Positions 18,585-31,157 of a DNA stretch of 64,000 bases are shown piece by piece. The DNA is from Alphaproteobacteria bacterium (lineage in GTDB: Bacteria; Pseudomonadota; Alphaproteobacteria; UBA8366; GCA-2717185): NCBI GenBank assembly GCA_012103325.1, contig WLWY01000003.1, forward strand, positions 496,001 to 560,000. The letters are read 5' to 3'. Numbering within the stretch: the stretch's first letter is position 1; each line of letters begins with the position of its first letter. The translations under genes were made by a program, and so were the position numbers. The notes under the pieces are model-generated. The model did not search any database and was not told the origin of the DNA. It saw only the letters and a list, made by a program, of their open reading frames with translations.

Positions 18585-20643
18585 CGGTGCCCGTCGCCTC
18601 GTCGTCGCCGAGAATGAATTCCTGCGTGCACTTCGCCATCGTTTCCGAGGCGCGGCTGATCGGATCGGTCATGTAAAAATTCGAAATCGATGCCACAAAC
18701 GGCGCCGCGTCCATCGTGCCGACGGTCCCGAAGTCGCGCCAGACGGCTTTATCCGGATCGTCCAGCCGCGTGAAGTGCGGGCAGGCCGCATGCAACTGTT
18801 TGCGCAGGGCCGGTAGGTCGTCGAACGGCAGAGTGTGGCCAACCTTGGCCGACAAGGCCCGGATGATCGTCCAATCTTCCCGCGCATCGCCCGGGGGAAA
18901 TGCGGCGACGCGGCCTTGCTGCACACGCCCTTCGGTATTCACATAGGTGCCCGACTTCTCCGTGTAGGCTGCGCCCGGCAGGATGACATCGGCGGCATGC
19001 GCGCCGGCATCGCCGTGATGGCCTTGATAGATGACGAACGCCTTTTCGAGCTTCTGTGTGTCGATCTCGTCGGCGCCGAGCAGATAGACGATTTCGACCG
19101 CGCCGGAACCGGCACCGTCGAGGATGCCGTTCGTATCCAGCCCGCCATCGCCGGGCACGAAGCCGAGATCGAGGCCGCCGACCCGTGCAGCGGCGGTATG
19201 CAAAACGTTGAAGCCGTTCCAGCCGTCGTCGATCATGCCGGTGCTGTCCGCGATCGCGCGCGCCGCCGCCAATACGGCAGCGCCATCCGAACGCGCCAGC
19301 GCGCCCATGCCGAGGATCAGCATCAGGCGCTCCGCGTTTTTCAAGGTCGATGCGAACGGATGGCTGCCATCGGCGATCTGGCGCAGCGTGTCCGTGCCGC
19401 CGCCGAGATAGTCCGAGTCGAACGTCAGATCGCTGCGCGGTCCGACGACACCGACCGAAAAGTTCCCGCGCAGCCAGCGCTTGCGCAGCCGGGCGTTCAC
19501 CAACGGCGCTTCCCAGCGCGGGTTCGAACCGATGATCAGACAGGCATCCGCCTCTTCGACCCCGGCGATCCCGGTGTTGAATAGATAGGCTACGCGATTG
19601 GTGGGATCGAGCTTCGCGCCATCCTGCCGGCAATCGAGGTTTTGCGATCCGAGCGCTGCCATCAGCGCCTTCAAGGCGAACATCGATTCGGCGTCGCACA
19701 GATCGCCTGCCAGTGCCGCGATCTTGCTGCTGTCGACGCCCTTGACCCGGGCCGCGATCGCCTCGAACGCCTCGTCCCATTCGGCGGGCGCGAGTTTGCC
19801 CTCGGCATTGCGAACATAAGGCTTGTCGAGCCGCTGCCGCCGCAAGCCATCGCAGGCGAAACGGGTCTTGTCGGAAATCCACTCCTCGTTGACGTCCTCA
19901 TTAAGCCGCGGAAGCACCCGCAGCACTTCGTTGCCGCGTGCGTCGATCCGGATGTTGCTGCCGGTCGCATCGAGAGCATCGATGGTTTCCGTCTTGCGCA
20001 GCTCCCATGGCCGCGCAACGAAGGAATACGGCTTCGAGGTCAGCGCGCCGACGGGACACAGATCGATCACATTGCCCGACAGTTCCGAGGATACGGCCTT
20101 GCCCAAGGTCGTGATCTCGGCGCTTTCGCCCCGATTAATCATGCCCATATCCTCGACACCGCCGACTTCGGTCGAGAACCGGACGCAGCGCGTGCAATGG
20201 ATGCAGCGGGTCATGATCGTGTTGATCAGGGGGCCCATATACTTGTCGTCGATGGCGCGCTTGTTCTCCGCGTACCGGCTGCCGTCATGGCCGAACGCCA
20301 TCGCCTGATCCTGCAAGTCGCACTCGCCGCCCTGATCGCAAATCGGGCAATCGAGCGGATGATTGATCAGCAGGAATTCCATCACCCCGTGGCGCGCCTT
20401 CTGCACCATCGGGCTATTGGTAATGACTTCCATCCCCTCGCCCGCCGGAAGCGCACAGGACGCTTGCGGTTTGGGTGGCCCGGGTTTGACCTCCACCAGG
20501 CACATGCGGCAGTTGCCCGCGATCGAAAGACGTTCGTGATAGCAGAAACGCGGGATCTCGACTCCAGCCTGTTCGCAGGCCTGCAGGACGGTCAGCCCGT
20601 CTTCGACTTCGATCTCGACACCATCGATCGTCAGTTTCGGCAT
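18577..20643 (-). CDS. nuoG: NADH-quinone oxidoreductase subunit G (iron-sulphur)
   Basis: The 688-residue hydrophilic-arm subunit starts with a 2Fe-2S ferredoxin domain ([18 protein letters not shown] and CRMCLVEV). It continues with the HxxxCxxCxxxxxC cluster ([18 protein letters not shown]) and the [10 protein letters not shown] 4Fe-4S motif within the first about 170 residues. The remainder is the molybdopterin-oxidoreductase-like domain that has lost cofactor function in complex I. Long antisense open frames over it are artefacts of base composition. Confidence 0.97.
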   Translation of the reverse strand: MPKLTIDGVEIEVEDGLTVLQACEQAGVEIPRFCYHERLSIAGNCRMCLVEVKPGPPKPQASCALPAGEGMEVITNSPMVQKARHGVMEFLLINHPLDCPICDQGGECDLQDQAMAFGHDGSRYAENKRAIDDKYMGPLINTIMTRCIHCTRCVRFSTEVGGVEDMGMINRGESAEITTLGKAVSSELSGNVIDLCPVGALTSKPYSFVARPWELRKTETIDALDATGSNIRIDARGNEVLRVLPRLNEDVNEEWISDKTRFACDGLRRQRLDKPYVRNAEGKLAPAEWDEAFEAIAARVKGVDSSKIAALAGDLCDAESMFALKALMAALGSQNLDCRQDGAKLDPTNRVAYLFNTGIAGVEEADACLIIGSNPRWEAPLVNARLRKRWLRGNFSVGVVGPRSDLTFDSDYLGGGTDTLRQIADGSHPFASTLKNAERLMLILGMGALARSDGAAVLAAARAIADSTGMIDDGWNGFNVLHTAAARVGGLDLGFVPGDGGLDTNGILDGAGSGAVEIVYLLGADEIDTQKLEKAFVIYQGHHGDAGAHAADVILPGAAYTEKSGTYVNTEGRVQQGRVAAFPPGDAREDWTIIRALSAKVGHTLPFDDLPALRKQLHAACPHFTRLDDPDKAVWRDFGTVGTMDAAPFVASISNFYMTDPISRASETMAKCTQEFILGDDEATGTDG

Positions 20644-20652
20644 GCCCCGCTC

Positions 20653-21942
20653 CTACTCCGCCGCCGCCACGGCCACGCTCTTGCGGCCCACGATGCGGTG
20701 CTCGATCTCGTCCCGGAAGTGCCGGATGAGGCCCTGTACCGGCCAGGCCGCGCCGTCGCCCAGCGCGCAAATCGTATGGCCTTCGATCTGCAGCGAGACA
20801 TCGAGCAGAAGGTCGATCTCGGCAATCTCCGCCTCGCCCTTCGCCATGCGTTCCAGCACCCGCCACATCCAGCCGGTGCCCTCGCGGCACGGCGTGCATT
20901 GGCCGCAGCTTTCGTGCTTGTAGAAATAGGCCAGCCGCGCGATCGCCTTGATGATGTCGGTCGACTTGTCCATGACGATGACGCCGGCAGTGCCCAGCCC
21001 GGACTTGTGTTCCTTCAGTGCGTCGAAATCCATCAGCACGTCGTCGCAAATCGATTTCGGCAGCATCGGCGTCGAACTGCCGCCGGGAATGACAGCCATC
21101 AGATTGTCCCAGCCGCCGCGCACGCCGCCGGCATGTTTCTCGAGCAATTCCTTCAACGGAATGGACATCGCCTCTTCCACATTGCAGGGCTTTTCGACAT
21201 GCCCCGAGATGCAGAAAACCTTGGTGCCGACATTGTTCTCGCGGCCGAAGCTGCTGAACCAGTCGGCGCCGCGGCGCAGGATCGTCGGCGCCACTGCGAT
21301 GGTCTCGACATTATTGACAGTCGTCGGGCAGCCATACAGACCCGACATGGCCGGGAATGGCGGCTTGAGACGCGGTTGTCCCTTCTTGCCTTCCAGGCTT
21401 TCCAGCAGAGCGGTTTCTTCGCCGCAGATATAGGCGCCGGCCCCGCGATGGACGTAAACGTCGAATTTCCAGCCGGTGCCGCAAGCGTTCTCGCCCAACA
21501 GGCCGGCCTCGTAGGCCTCTTCGACGGCTTGGTTCAGCGCCGCCGCTTCATTATAGAACTCGCCGCGCACATAGATGTATGCCGCGTGTGCAGCCATCGC
21601 AAAACCCGCGACGAAACATCCCTCGACGAGTTTGTGCGGATCGTGGCGCATGATGTCCCGATCCTTACAGGTGCCCGGTTCACTTTCGTCGCCATTGACC
21701 ACGAGATAATGCGGCCGGTCGCCGACTTCCTTGGGCATGAAGGACCACTTCAGACCGGAGGGAAATCCGGCTCCGCCACGGCCACGCAGGCCGGACGACT
21801 TCATCTCCTCGACGATCCAGTCGCGGCCCTTTTCGATAAGCCCCCTGGTGTTGTCCCAGTCGCCACGCGCGCGCGCGCCGGTAAGGCCCGGGTCATGAAG
21901 ACCGTAGAGGTTCGTGAAAATGCGATCCTTGTCCTGCAGCAT
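20653..21942 (-). CDS. nuoF: NADH-quinone oxidoreductase subunit F (NADH/FMN site)
   Basis: The 429-residue subunit holds the NADH-binding glycine-rich loop [16 protein letters not shown] (about residues 52-67), the FMN region around [20 protein letters not shown], and the N3 cluster motif [13 protein letters not shown] with a final cysteine in [11 protein letters not shown]. It oxidises NADH and feeds electrons to NuoG. One base is shared with nuoE at 21942 in a stop-start overlap. Confidence 0.97.
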   Translation of the reverse strand: MLQDKDRIFTNLYGLHDPGLTGARARGDWDNTRGLIEKGRDWIVEEMKSSGLRGRGGAGFPSGLKWSFMPKEVGDRPHYLVVNGDESEPGTCKDRDIMRHDPHKLVEGCFVAGFAMAAHAAYIYVRGEFYNEAAALNQAVEEAYEAGLLGENACGTGWKFDVYVHRGAGAYICGEETALLESLEGKKGQPRLKPPFPAMSGLYGCPTTVNNVETIAVAPTILRRGADWFSSFGRENNVGTKVFCISGHVEKPCNVEEAMSIPLKELLEKHAGGVRGGWDNLMAVIPGGSSTPMLPKSICDDVLMDFDALKEHKSGLGTAGVIVMDKSTDIIKAIARLAYFYKHESCGQCTPCREGTGWMWRVLERMAKGEAEIAEIDLLLDVSLQIEGHTICALGDGAAWPVQGLIRHFRDEIEHRIVGRKSVAVAAAE

Positions 21943-22532
21943 CAGTCAGCCTTTGCGAAGTCAAGATCGGTCAGGGTCTGCGCACCGCCGATGGGTGCGG
22001 AGGTCTGGCGGCCAGTCTGCGATCCGTGCGGCGGTACCCTGCCCGCCTTCAGCGCATCGAGCAGTTCCACCATCTTCGGGCCCGTCAGATCTTCATACAT
22101 ATCGTCGTTGACCTGCACGATCGGCGCATTGACGCAGGCGCCGAGACACTCGACCTCCCGCATCGTGAACAGCCCGTCTTCGGTCGTTCCGCCGAAATCG
22201 ATCCCGAGATGGTCCTTCGTCGCGTCGACGACTTCGCCCGAGTCGCGGAGCCAGCACGGGGTGGTCGTACAAAACTGCAGCAGATACTTTCCAACCGGCT
22301 CGGTGTTGATCATCGTATAGAAGCTGGCGACTTCGACGACGCGGATGCGCGGCATGTCGAGCATCGCCGCCACCGCATCGATGACGGCGTCGGACGCGTA
22401 GTTGTCGTTCTGGCGCTGCGCCAAATCGAGCAGTGGCAATACCGCACTGGCCTGGCGGCCTTCCGGATACTTGGCGATATACCCCTTCGCGATTTCCAAG
22501 GTCTCGGGCGTGAATTCGAAGGTGTCACTCAT
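21942..22532 (-). CDS. nuoE: NADH-quinone oxidoreductase subunit E (2Fe-2S)
   Basis: The 196-residue thioredoxin-like subunit has the four cluster N1a cysteines in [14 protein letters not shown] and [15 protein letters not shown]. It partners NuoF. The usual CTTTPC reading is intact. The last 35 residues are a low-complexity tail ending [13 protein letters not shown] sequence. It overlaps nuoD by 4 bp. Confidence 0.97.
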   Translation of the reverse strand: MSDTFEFTPETLEIAKGYIAKYPEGRQASAVLPLLDLAQRQNDNYASDAVIDAVAAMLDMPRIRVVEVASFYTMINTEPVGKYLLQFCTTTPCWLRDSGEVVDATKDHLGIDFGGTTEDGLFTMREVECLGACVNAPIVQVNDDMYEDLTGPKMVELLDALKAGRVPPHGSQTGRQTSAPIGGAQTLTDLDFAKAD

Positions 22533-23710
22533 CGATCGATCTCACCGAATACGACATCCATGGCGCCGAGAATGGCGACGGAGTCCGCAAGCATGTGTCC
22601 CTTGCAAAGAAAATCCATCGCCTGCAAATGCGCAAATCCCGGCGCGCGGATCTTGCAGCGATAGGGTTTGTTGGAGCCGTCGGAGACGAGATAGACGCCG
22701 AACTCGCCCTTCGGCGCTTCGACCGCCGTATAGGTCTCTCCGGCAGGCACATGAAAGCCTTCCGTGTAGAGCTTGAAGTGATGGATCAAGGCTTCCATCG
22801 ACCGCTTCATCTCGCCGCGCGACGGCGGTCCCACCTTGCCGTCGTCGGTCATGACGGGGCCGTCTGGCATTTCGCTGAGACATTGCCGGATGATTCGCAC
22901 GCTCTGCCGCATCTCCTCGACGCGGATGAGATAGCGGTCGTAGCAATCCCCGTTCTTGCCAATGGGAATGTCGAAATCCATCTGATCGTACACATCGTAG
23001 GGCTGCGCCTTACGCAGATCCCACGGCACGCCGGAAGCGCGCAGCATCGGTCCCGAGAATCCCCAAGCCATGGCCTCGTCTGCCGACACCACGCCGATAT
23101 CGACCGTGCGCTGCTTGAAGATGCGGTTCTCGTTGAGCAACGTTTCCATGTCGTCGAGGAACTTAGGAAACGCATCCGCCCAGGCCACAATATCGTCCGC
23201 CATGCCCGCCGGCATATCCTGGTGCACACCGCCGACGCGGAAGTACGCGGCATGCAGCCGCGCGCCGCAGACGCCTTCGTGGAATTCCATCAGCTTTTCG
23301 CGTTCCTCGAACGCCCACAGCATCGGCGTCATCGCCCCTACATCCAACGCCAAGGCCGGCGCGTTCAGGAGATGATTGAGGATGCGCGAGACTTCCGCGA
23401 ATAGAACGCGGACATACTGTCCACGCGGCGGCGGCGCGATGCCAAGGAGTTTCTCCGCGGCCAACACGAACGCGTGTTCTTGACACATCGGCGCGACGTA
23501 ATCGAGGCGATCGAAATACGGCATCGCCTGAAGGTAGGTCTTGTATTCGATCAGTTTCTCGGTGCCGCGATGTAGCAGGCCGATATGGGGGTCGATCCGC
23601 TCTACGATCTCCCCGTCCATTTCCATGACCATGCGCAGCACACCGTGCGCCGCTGGATGCTGCGGCCCAAAATTCAAGGTTAGGTTTTTGATTTCCGCTT
23701 CCGCCGCCAT
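22529..23710 (-). CDS. nuoD: NADH-quinone oxidoreductase subunit D
   Basis: The 393-residue subunit begins the quinone-binding core with [25 protein letters not shown], including the conserved histidine that faces ubiquinone, and continues with [25 protein letters not shown]. It evolved from the large subunit of NiFe hydrogenase. It shares one base with nuoC at 23710. It is separate from nuoC, not the NuoCD fusion of enterobacteria. Confidence 0.97.
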   Translation of the reverse strand: MAAEAEIKNLTLNFGPQHPAAHGVLRMVMEMDGEIVERIDPHIGLLHRGTEKLIEYKTYLQAMPYFDRLDYVAPMCQEHAFVLAAEKLLGIAPPPRGQYVRVLFAEVSRILNHLLNAPALALDVGAMTPMLWAFEEREKLMEFHEGVCGARLHAAYFRVGGVHQDMPAGMADDIVAWADAFPKFLDDMETLLNENRIFKQRTVDIGVVSADEAMAWGFSGPMLRASGVPWDLRKAQPYDVYDQMDFDIPIGKNGDCYDRYLIRVEEMRQSVRIIRQCLSEMPDGPVMTDDGKVGPPSRGEMKRSMEALIHHFKLYTEGFHVPAGETYTAVEAPKGEFGVYLVSDGSNKPYRCKIRAPGFAHLQAMDFLCKGHMLADSVAILGAMDVVFGEIDR

Positions 23711-24333
23711 CAGCCCTCTCCCGCCTCGGCTTTCTCGTCACCCGGCAGTTGCCGCGTCATGCCTTCCCACGGGCTCATGAAATCGAACGTCCGAAACGCC
23801 TGGGTCAATTTCACTGGCTCGTAGACGACGCGCTTCTGTTCGTCGTCGTAGCGGACTTCGACATAACCGGTGAGCGGAAAATCTTTGCGCAGCGGGTGGC
23901 CTTCGAAACCGTAATCGGTCAACAACCGCCGCAAATCAGGGTGATCGGAAAAGAAGACGCCGTACATGTCCCAGCATTCGCGCTCGAACCACGATGCGGT
24001 CGGAAACACCGACGCCACCGACGGCACGGGGGTTTCTTCGTCCGTGCGGACTTTGATCCGGACACGCTGATTGTGTTTGTAACTCAAAAGGTTATAGTTG
24101 ACTTCAAAACGCTTTTCTTGCTCCGGATAGTCGACGCCACAGATATCCATGAGGCTTTTGAACAGGCAGGTCGGGTCGTCCCGCAGCACCTTCATCGACC
24201 GAACCAGCCCGTCGCCGGAAATCTCGACGTTCAGCTCGCCATTGGCAGTGTTGTGATCGATAACGGCCGCGGCCAGTTGCGAAACGATATGCGCCCCTAA
24301 CTCCTCGAGCGCGTCTTGGCTGGCTTGATCCAT
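23710..24333 (-). CDS. nuoC: NADH-quinone oxidoreductase subunit C
   Basis: The 207-residue peripheral subunit contains the family signature [49 protein letters not shown] in its middle third. It packs against NuoD and NuoI and holds no cofactor. It is 13 bp downstream of nuoB. Confidence 0.96.
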   Translation of the reverse strand: MDQASQDALEELGAHIVSQLAAAVIDHNTANGELNVEISGDGLVRSMKVLRDDPTCLFKSLMDICGVDYPEQEKRFEVNYNLLSYKHNQRVRIKVRTDEETPVPSVASVFPTASWFERECWDMYGVFFSDHPDLRRLLTDYGFEGHPLRKDFPLTGYVEVRYDDEQKRVVYEPVKLTQAFRTFDFMSPWEGMTRQLPGDEKAEAGEG

Positions 24334-24346
24334 GAGCGTTTCGTTC

Positions 24347-24895
24347 CTAGCGCGCTATGGTGCCGGTGCGCCGAATTTTCTTTTGCAGCTGCAAAAATCC
24401 GTAGACCAGCGCTTCGGCAGTCGGCGGGCAGCCCGGCACATAGATGTCCACCGGCACGACCCGGTCGCAGCCGCGGACGACGGAATAGGAATAGTGGTAA
24501 TAGCCGCCGCCATTGGCGCAGGACCCCATGGAAATGACCCACCTTGGTTCCGCCATCTGGTCGTAGACCTTGCGCAATGCGGGCGCCATTTTGTTGGTCA
24601 GCGTGCCGGCGACAATCATGACATCGGACTGGCGGGGACTGCCGCGCGGCACGATGCCGAAACGGTCCAGATCGTAGCGCGGCATATAGGCGTGAATCAT
24701 TTCGACAGCGCAGCAGGCAAGACCGAAAGTCATCGGCCATAGCGACCCCGTGCGCGCCCAGTTCACCAGCTTGTCGGCATTCGCGACGATAAAACCCTTA
24801 TCGGCCAGCGTATCGTTCACCAGGCGCATCGCGCCTTCGTGATCGCCTTCCTTGAGCGCCGGAACGGCACCGCCTGTGGGGGATGCTACTCCCAT
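24347..24895 (-). CDS. nuoB: NADH-quinone oxidoreductase subunit B (cluster N2)
   Basis: The 182-residue subunit binds the terminal 4Fe-4S cluster N2 through the tandem cysteines in GLACCAVEM and the cysteines in GSCANGG and PGCPP. I chose ATG 24895 (MGVASPTGG) because AGGGAG lies 7 nt upstream. An upstream ATG at 24916 would add seven residues and a 31-bp overlap with nuoA. The chosen start overlaps the nuoA end by 10 bp. Confidence 0.96.
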   Translation of the reverse strand: MGVASPTGGAVPALKEGDHEGAMRLVNDTLADKGFIVANADKLVNWARTGSLWPMTFGLACCAVEMIHAYMPRYDLDRFGIVPRGSPRQSDVMIVAGTLTNKMAPALRKVYDQMAEPRWVISMGSCANGGGYYHYSYSVVRGCDRVVPVDIYVPGCPPTAEALVYGFLQLQKKIRRTGTIAR

Positions 24896-25251
24896 TCGAG
24901 AGCTCCCTTTCGCCATTCATAGATAAACCCGATGGTCAGAATGCCAAGGAAAATCACCATCGACCAGAACCCGAACAAACCGATATTGCCGAGCGATATC
25001 GCCCATGGAAACAGGAACGCAACTTCGAGATCGAAGATAATGAAGAGAATGGCAACGAGGTAAAAGCGTACATCGAAACGGCTGCGCGCATCATCGAACG
25101 CCTCGAACCCACATTCATAGGCGGACAGTTTTTCGGAATCCGGTTTCTGGGTCGCGAGAATGCCGCTGGCCAGCAACATCGCAACGGAAATCCCGATGGC
25201 AATCGCGAGAAAAATGAGCACTGGCAGGTATTCCCGCAGCAGGCCATCCAT
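24886..25251 (-). CDS. nuoA: NADH-quinone oxidoreductase subunit A
   Basis: The 121-residue, three-helix membrane subunit is the first gene of the operon. The conserved [38 protein letters not shown] stretch includes the loop cysteine and acidic residues next to the quinone cavity. The promoter must lie in the 25252-25508 interval, where the sequence becomes AT-rich between 25360 and 25500. Confidence 0.97.
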   Translation of the reverse strand: MDGLLREYLPVLIFLAIAIGISVAMLLASGILATQKPDSEKLSAYECGFEAFDDARSRFDVRFYLVAILFIIFDLEVAFLFPWAISLGNIGLFGFWSMVIFLGILTIGFIYEWRKGALEWE

Positions 25252-25508
25252 CGTCTGTACTCCTCAACCACCCCTCCCAGCACACGACGCCTCAGCGTGT
25301 CGGTTATGCCAGGGAACCCTGAAATTTTTACAGCCCATGCCACAGCGGCTACAGGGCTAGCAATATAGAGTTAATCCTTAATGAAGCAAAGACTGAACAC
25401 TACAAATTAATCTACGGTCAGAATACGGTACTTCGCAAACGTTGCTGAGTAATCCTAATAATCTAACAAAGGATTTTAAACTATTGATGGAAGTGAATTA
25501 CTGCGAAA

Positions 25509-25585
<77 letters not shown>

Positions 25586-25808
25586 AAGCGCATCGCTTGA
25601 GCGGCCCCGATGTACTGCACGCCCTAGCACGTGTCAAGCGACCCGGGCGCTTGTTTCGAAATCGTTTTCGCGTTCAACAAAATCAAAGCACTACGGGCTC
25701 TCGTATCGAACGCTTTCACGCCGTCCACCTTCGCTGAAGCTGCGGCGGACACGCCTTCTTCTAAGGATCTGCGGATGGCTTACCAACCGACGCTCGAAGA
25801 GCAAAGGA

Positions 25809-25884
25809 TGGTGGGCGATGAAGGACTCGAACCTCCGACATCCTCGGTGTAAACGAGGCGCTCTTCCAGCTGAGCTAATCGCCC
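25809..25884 (-). tRNA. tRNA-Val (TAC)
   Basis: The 76-nt minus-strand cloverleaf begins GGGCGATTAGCTCAGCTGG, has the anticodon loop GTTTACACC (anticodon TAC) and GGTTCGAGTCC in the T arm, and carries an encoded CCA end. It lies between hup and the tRNA-Asp gene. Confidence 0.97.
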
Positions 25885-25915
25885 TTATGACCACACGAGC
25901 TATCGCGCAAATGAT

Positions 25916-25946
25916 GACCGGCCTACCGTAAAACGGAAGGCCGGTC
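25916..25946 (-). terminator. Hairpin downstream of the HU gene
   Basis: A 9-bp perfect stem GACCGGCCT/AGGCCGGTC encloses a 13-nt loop that itself can pair (TCCG/ACGG around TTTT). It begins 27 bp after the HU stop. A following T-run is weak, so intrinsic termination is plausible but not certain. Confidence 0.45.
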
Positions 25947-25973
25947 AACGAACTGAGACAAAACGGCGCGGTG

Positions 25974-26246
25974 CTAGTTGACCGCTTCCTTGAGTCCTTT
26001 GCCAGCCTTGAACTTCGGCTGATTTGACGCCGGGATCTGAATCGGCTCACCCGTGCGCGGGTTGCGTCCTTGGGACGCCTGACGACGCGTTACGCTAAAC
26101 GTGCCGAACCCGACGAGCCGCACTTCCGTGCCGCCCTTCAAGGAACCCGTAATCGAATCGAAAACCGCGTCAACGGCCTTACCCGCATCAGCTTTGCTCA
26201 AGCCGGCTCCGTCGGATACCGAAGCGATGAGATCGTTTTTATTCAC
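25974..26246 (-). CDS. hup: DNA-binding protein HU
   Basis: The 90-residue histone-like protein starts with GTG at 26246 (VNKNDLIASVSDGAGLSKADA), preceded by a strong G-rich ribosome site (AAGGGGGGC). The DNA-binding arm GRNPRTGEPIQIPASNQPKFKAGKGLKEAV is complete. A longer reading from 26282 would add a non-homologous N-terminus and is not used. It follows lon, the usual alphaproteobacterial arrangement, and bends and compacts DNA. Confidence 0.96.
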   Translation of the reverse strand: MNKNDLIASVSDGAGLSKADAGKAVDAVFDSITGSLKGGTEVRLVGFGTFSVTRRQASQGRNPRTGEPIQIPASNQPKFKAGKGLKEAVN

Positions 26247-26443
26247 TCTAAGCCCCCCTTCAAATAGGGTTTGGAAAGACAAAACTCAATGATCGAGATC
26301 TGTTACGATGGCGCGGAGTGTAATGGAGATTCGCGAAGCGCGTCAACGTGAAAACCGCAGAAATCCGCGCTTTTTATGATTAATTTACTCTCTTTTTACG
26401 ACTCCGGTCGGCGCAAAAATCAACCAGGCCATGGACTTACGAC

Positions 26444-28852
26444 TCAGTGCGTCGTAACGCCGCTAAGATCGCCATCCGGCTGCTGAGCGACGGCGACTTC
26501 GACACCGTCCTCTTCCGGATTCCACTCGATTGGCGAAAGTGATTCGACCAACGCCTCTTCAAGAACCTGATCAGCCTGGGAAACCGGGATGATATTGAGG
26601 CCCTTTTTGACGTTATCGGGAACCTCCGCGAGGTCCTTCTCATTCTCTGCCGGGATCAACACAGTCTTTATGCCGCCCCGAAGCGCCGCCAACAGTTTCT
26701 CCTTGAGTCCGCCGATCGGCAGCACCCGGCCGCGCAAGGTAATCTCGCCCGTCATGGCAATATCCTTGCGCACGGGAATTCCCGTCAGCACGGAGACGAT
26801 GGACGTCACCATCGCCACGCCCGCGGACGGGCCATCCTTCGGTGTCGCACCTTCGGGAACGTGAACATGAATGTCCGTCTTCCCAAACATCGTCGGTTTG
26901 ATGCCAAACGACGGAGCCCGACTCTTCACGTAGCTCTCGGCAGCCTGGACGGATTCCTGCATGACATCGCCGAGCTTACCGGTGCTGGTAATTTTGCCCT
27001 TGCCGGGAAGCTTGACCGACTCGATGGTCAGAAGCTCGCCGCCAACCTCAGTCCACGCCAGCCCCGTCACGACACCGACGAGATCTTCATCTTCGAGTTC
27101 GCCGTAGCGGAATTTGTGCACGCCGGCATATTTTTCCAGATTGCGCTGGGTGACATGAACCTGTGCCTTGTTTTCCTTGAGGATGTCCTTAATCCCCTTA
27201 CGCGCAAGGTTGGCAATCTCGCGTTCGAGATTCCGAACGCCGGCCTCTCGTGTGTAATGGCGGATCAGCCCCCGCAGCGCTTCGTCGGAAATGGACCACT
27301 CGCTCTTCTTCAGCCCATGCTCTTTCATCTGCTTAGGGATCAAATGCCGGTTGGCGATCTCGACCTTTTCGTCCTCGGTGTAACCCGGGATACGAATGAT
27401 CTCCATGCGGTCCATCAGCGGCGGCGGCATGCGCAGCGTGTTGGCCGTCGTCACGAACATCACGTCGGACAGATCGTAATCGACTTCGAGGTAGTGGTCG
27501 TTGAAGCTGTTATTCTGCTCCGGATCCAGGACCTCCAGCAGCGCCGATGTCGGATCGCCGCGCCAGTCGGCGCCAAGCTTGTCGATCTCATCCAGCAGGA
27601 ACAGCGGATTGGAAGACTTCGCCTTCTTCATGCCTTGCAGGACCTTGCCCGGCATGGACCCGATATAGGTCCGCCTGTGGCCGCGGATTTCCGCCTCGTC
27701 GCGCACGCCGCCCAGCGACATGCGGACAAAATTACGGCCGGTCGCACGAGCAATCGATTTGCCCAGCGACGTCTTGCCGACACCCGGCGGACCGACGAGA
27801 CACAAGATCGGTCCCTTGACCTTGCGCACGCGATTTTGCACCGCAAGATATTCGATAATCCGTTCCTTGACCTTCTCGAGTCCGAAGTGATCGGCGTCCA
27901 AAACGACCTCCGCCGCATGCAGGTCGCGCTTGACCCGCGTCCGCTTCTTCCAGGGAATCGACAACATCCAGTCGAGATAGTTTCGCACAACAGTGGATTC
28001 CGCGGACATCGGACTCATCGCCCGCAGCTTCTTCAACTCGGCAGTCGCCTTCTCGCGCGCCTCCTTGGAGAGCTTGGTCTTCTCGATCTTCTCTTCCAGT
28101 TCGGAGGTCTCGTCCTTGCCGTCTTCGCCTTCGCCGAGTTCCTTCTGGATCGCCTTCATCTGCTCGTTCAGATAATATTCACGCTGCGTCTTTTCCATCT
28201 GACGCTTCACCCGGCCGCGAATACGCTTCTCCACCTGAAGAACGCTGATTTCGCCTTCCATGAACGAATAGATACGCTCCAGGCGTTCGTTGATCGGTTC
28301 AATTTCAAGCAGCTGCTGCTTGTCGGCAATCTTGAGCGTGAGGTGCTGCGCGACCGTATCGGCCAGTTTGCTCGGATCATCGATCTGATTGATCGAGATA
28401 AGCACTTCCGCCGGGATCTTCTTGTTCAGTTTGATGTATTGCTCGAACTGCGACACGACGGCGCGGCTGAGCGCTTCCAGATCACCCTCGTCGCTCTGAT
28501 CTTCGATCAGCTCGGCATAGGCCTCGAAGAATTCCGAATTCTCCGCATAGCCGCTGATCTTCGCGCGCTGGACGCCTTCGACCAACACTTTCACCGTGCC
28601 GTCGGGAAGCTTCAGCAGCTGCAATACCGTGCCGACAGTACCAAGCGTGTAGATATCTTCCGGGGACGGATCGTCGTCGGAGGCGTTTTTCTGGGTCACA
28701 AGCAGAATCTGCTTGTCATCCTTCATAACGTCCTCAAGCGCCCTAACCGACTTTTCCCGCCCGACGAACAGCGGGACGATCATGTGAGGGAATACGACAA
28801 TATCTCGGAGCGGCAGTACCGGATGGAGCTTACCGCTGGGCATATCAATCAT
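26444..28852 (-). CDS. lon: ATP-dependent protease Lon
   Basis: The 802-residue protease has the LON substrate-binding N-domain ([27 protein letters not shown]), AAA+ Walker [13 protein letters not shown], Walker [12 protein letters not shown], and the catalytic Ser-Lys dyad in [11 protein letters not shown] and [12 protein letters not shown]. It degrades misfolded and regulatory proteins in the cytoplasm. I use ATG 28852 ([11 protein letters not shown]); a 17-codon upstream extension is not family-like. The C-terminus is longer and acidic. It follows clpX and precedes hup. Confidence 0.97.
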   Translation of the reverse strand: MIDMPSGKLHPVLPLRDIVVFPHMIVPLFVGREKSVRALEDVMKDDKQILLVTQKNASDDDPSPEDIYTLGTVGTVLQLLKLPDGTVKVLVEGVQRAKISGYAENSEFFEAYAELIEDQSDEGDLEALSRAVVSQFEQYIKLNKKIPAEVLISINQIDDPSKLADTVAQHLTLKIADKQQLLEIEPINERLERIYSFMEGEISVLQVEKRIRGRVKRQMEKTQREYYLNEQMKAIQKELGEGEDGKDETSELEEKIEKTKLSKEAREKATAELKKLRAMSPMSAESTVVRNYLDWMLSIPWKKRTRVKRDLHAAEVVLDADHFGLEKVKERIIEYLAVQNRVRKVKGPILCLVGPPGVGKTSLGKSIARATGRNFVRMSLGGVRDEAEIRGHRRTYIGSMPGKVLQGMKKAKSSNPLFLLDEIDKLGADWRGDPTSALLEVLDPEQNNSFNDHYLEVDYDLSDVMFVTTANTLRMPPPLMDRMEIIRIPGYTEDEKVEIANRHLIPKQMKEHGLKKSEWSISDEALRGLIRHYTREAGVRNLEREIANLARKGIKDILKENKAQVHVTQRNLEKYAGVHKFRYGELEDEDLVGVVTGLAWTEVGGELLTIESVKLPGKGKITSTGKLGDVMQESVQAAESYVKSRAPSFGIKPTMFGKTDIHVHVPEGATPKDGPSAGVAMVTSIVSVLTGIPVRKDIAMTGEITLRGRVLPIGGLKEKLLAALRGGIKTVLIPAENEKDLAEVPDNVKKGLNIIPVSQADQVLEEALVESLSPIEWNPEEDGVEVAVAQQPDGDLSGVTTH

Positions 28853-28966
28853 TGCGCTGTTTTCCGTTCGTCTTAAAGTTTTGTAACACCCCGAGCCGCC
28901 CACTCCCTCGCACAGGTGGCCCCATCAAGAGGGTCAATCAACCCCCTATGACACAAATGTGCCGCC

Positions 28967-30232
28967 CTAAGCGCTGTTTTCAACGTCTTCGCGGCGGTCG
29001 GAATAGATGTAGAGCGGCTCAGCGCGTCCTTCGACGACCTCGCGATTGATGACGATTTCCTCCGCACCGTCCAGTCCCGGCAACTGATACATCGGGTCCA
29101 GCAGGATGCTTTCCAAAATCGACCTCAGCCCCCGGGCACCGGTCTTGCGGGCAATCGCCTTGTTGGCAATCGCGACCAAGGCGTCATCGGCGAATTCAAG
29201 CCTGACATCTTCCATATCGAACAGGCGCTGATACTGCTTCACCAACGCGTTGCGCGGCGCCGTCAAAATTTCGACCAGCGCTTCCTCGTCCAGATCCGTC
29301 AGTGTCGCAAGGACAGGGAGCCGGCCCACGAATTCGGGGATAAGGCCGAACTTCAACAGATCTTCCGGCTCCACTTCCGTCAGCACGTCACCAATCTTCC
29401 GTTCCTCCGGGCCGCGCACATCGGCACCGAATCCGATGGAGGATCCTTTACCGCGCGAGGCGATTATCTTTTCCAAGCCGGAGAAAGCGCCACCGCAGAT
29501 GAACAGGATGTTGGTCGTGTCGACCTGCAGGAATTCCTGCTGCGGGTGCTTGCGGCCGCCCTGCGGCGGAACGCTGGCAACCGTGCCTTCCATGATTTTC
29601 AGTAGGGCCTGCTGCACACCCTCACCCGACACATCGCGCGTGATCGACGGGTTGTCCGATTTGCGGCTGATCTTGTCGACTTCGTCGATATACACGATCC
29701 CGCGCTGCGCACGTTCGACGTTGTAGTCTGCAGACTGCAGCAGCTTCAGGATAATGTTTTCGACATCTTCACCGACATAGCCGGCTTCGGTCAGCGTCGT
29801 TGCATCGGCCATCGTGAAGGGAACGTCGAGGATGCGCGCCAGCGTTTGCGCCAACAGCGTCTTGCCGCAACCTGTCGGGCCCACCAGCAGAATGTTCGAC
29901 TTGGCGAGTTCGACATCGTTGTTCTTGCCGGTATGCGACAGGCGCTTGTAATGATTGTGAACCGCTACGGACAGAACCTTCTTCGCATAATTCTGGCCGA
30001 TCACATAATCGTCGAGCACCTTGCGAATTTCGCGCGGGGTCGGCACCCCGTCACGCGATTTCGAAACGCTCGACTTGTGATCTTCCTTGATGATGTCCAT
30101 GCAGAGCTCGACGCATTCATCACAGATGAATACCGTCGGACCGGCAATAAGCTTCCGTACCTCATGCTGGCTCTTTCCGCAAAAAGAGCAATAGAGGGTA
30201 TTCTTAGAGTCGCCCGAACCCGACTTACTCAT
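28967..30232 (-). CDS. clpX: ATP-dependent Clp protease ATP-binding subunit ClpX
   Basis: The 421-residue AAA+ unfoldase has an N-terminal four-cysteine zinc domain ([16 protein letters not shown], then CDECVELC), Walker [13 protein letters not shown], Walker [12 protein letters not shown], and the [12 protein letters not shown] and [10 protein letters not shown] segments before the sensor-2 domain (ARGLRSI). It recognises tagged substrates and feeds them to ClpP, encoded just upstream. ATG 30232 ([11 protein letters not shown]) matches family starts. Confidence 0.97.
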   Translation of the reverse strand: MSKSGSGDSKNTLYCSFCGKSQHEVRKLIAGPTVFICDECVELCMDIIKEDHKSSVSKSRDGVPTPREIRKVLDDYVIGQNYAKKVLSVAVHNHYKRLSHTGKNNDVELAKSNILLVGPTGCGKTLLAQTLARILDVPFTMADATTLTEAGYVGEDVENIILKLLQSADYNVERAQRGIVYIDEVDKISRKSDNPSITRDVSGEGVQQALLKIMEGTVASVPPQGGRKHPQQEFLQVDTTNILFICGGAFSGLEKIIASRGKGSSIGFGADVRGPEERKIGDVLTEVEPEDLLKFGLIPEFVGRLPVLATLTDLDEEALVEILTAPRNALVKQYQRLFDMEDVRLEFADDALVAIANKAIARKTGARGLRSILESILLDPMYQLPGLDGAEEIVINREVVEGRAEPLYIYSDRREDVENSA

Positions 30233-30393
30233 GATGCTTGCATCCACTCATTTTCATCGTCGATACCGTTTAAACTATAGCACAACTAAGCCTGTAACGC
30301 CACGCAGCCAAATTACCGCGCGATGTCTTAATCGTCCATGAACGCCTCTTAACTTTTGCGTCAACACGCAAACGCCGAGCGGCCCTGCACGCA

Positions 30394-31044
30394 TTACGTG
30401 TCGGCGCCGGTTTCGGCCGTGTCTCCGCCCGCTTCGGCACGCGTTTCGACGACATGATCGAGAAGGCCGAATGCCTTCGCATCCTCCGGCGTCATAAAGT
30501 TATCTCGCTCAAGCGCTTTCTCAATGTTTCCAACTTCCTGCCCCGTATGCTTCACGTAGATTTCGTTCAGCCGCTGGCGCAGATCCAAAATCTCTTTGGC
30601 GTGAATCTCAATATCCGTCGCCTGACCTTGGAAACCGCCGGACGGCTGATGAAGCATGATTCGACTATTGGGCAGCGAATAGCGCTTGCCCTTGGTTCCC
30701 GCCGTCAGCAGGAGCGACCCCATGGACGCCGCCTGCCCCAGACAAACCGTGGACACGTCGGGTTTGATGTATTGCATCGTGTCATAAATCGACAAACCGG
30801 ACGTCACGATTCCGCCAGGAGAGTTAATGTAGAAGGAGATATCCTTCGTAGGGTTCTCAGACTCCAAATAGAGAAGCTGCGCACTCACCAGAGAGGCGAC
30901 CATATCGTCAACGCCCCCGGTGAGGAAAATAATCCGCTCCTTGAGCAGCCGCGAATAGATATCGTAGGCACGCTCACCGCGGTTGGTCTGTTCCACGACC
31001 ATCGGTACGAGCGCGTTCATTTGGGTTTCAATCGGATCCGTCAT
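30394..31044 (-). CDS. clpP: ATP-dependent Clp protease proteolytic subunit
   Basis: The 216-residue serine protease carries the catalytic serine in [14 protein letters not shown] and the histidine in [16 protein letters not shown], with the aspartate further on. It starts [19 protein letters not shown] at 31044; the longer frame up to 31131 has no family support. The tetradecamer degrades proteins delivered by ClpX. It lies between tig and clpX. Confidence 0.97.
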   Translation of the reverse strand: MTDPIETQMNALVPMVVEQTNRGERAYDIYSRLLKERIIFLTGGVDDMVASLVSAQLLYLESENPTKDISFYINSPGGIVTSGLSIYDTMQYIKPDVSTVCLGQAASMGSLLLTAGTKGKRYSLPNSRIMLHQPSGGFQGQATDIEIHAKEILDLRQRLNEIYVKHTGQEVGNIEKALERDNFMTPEDAKAFGLLDHVVETRAEAGGDTAETGADT

Positions 31045-31157
31045 AGCCTGCCATCGATTGTGGGCGCCGGTCGAACGACCAGCCCTGGGGGGATTAACCA
31101 TGTATGTGGCGTCGGCGGCCGAAAATTGCAATTGCCCTCATGACGACCGCGCGCCGC

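Noticed and set aside
19642..22320. 892-codon plus-strand open frame opposite nuoG, nuoF and nuoE
   Set aside because: It is antisense to three certain complex I genes. Long antisense frames are expected from GC-rich codon bias, and its protein has no family-like segments.
25252..25508. Riboswitch in the nuoA leader
   Set aside because: The AT-rich leader shows no recognisable aptamer motif and no strong terminator-antiterminator pair.
26861..28876. 671-codon plus-strand open frame opposite lon
   Set aside because: Shadow of the lon coding sequence; no ribosome site or motif.
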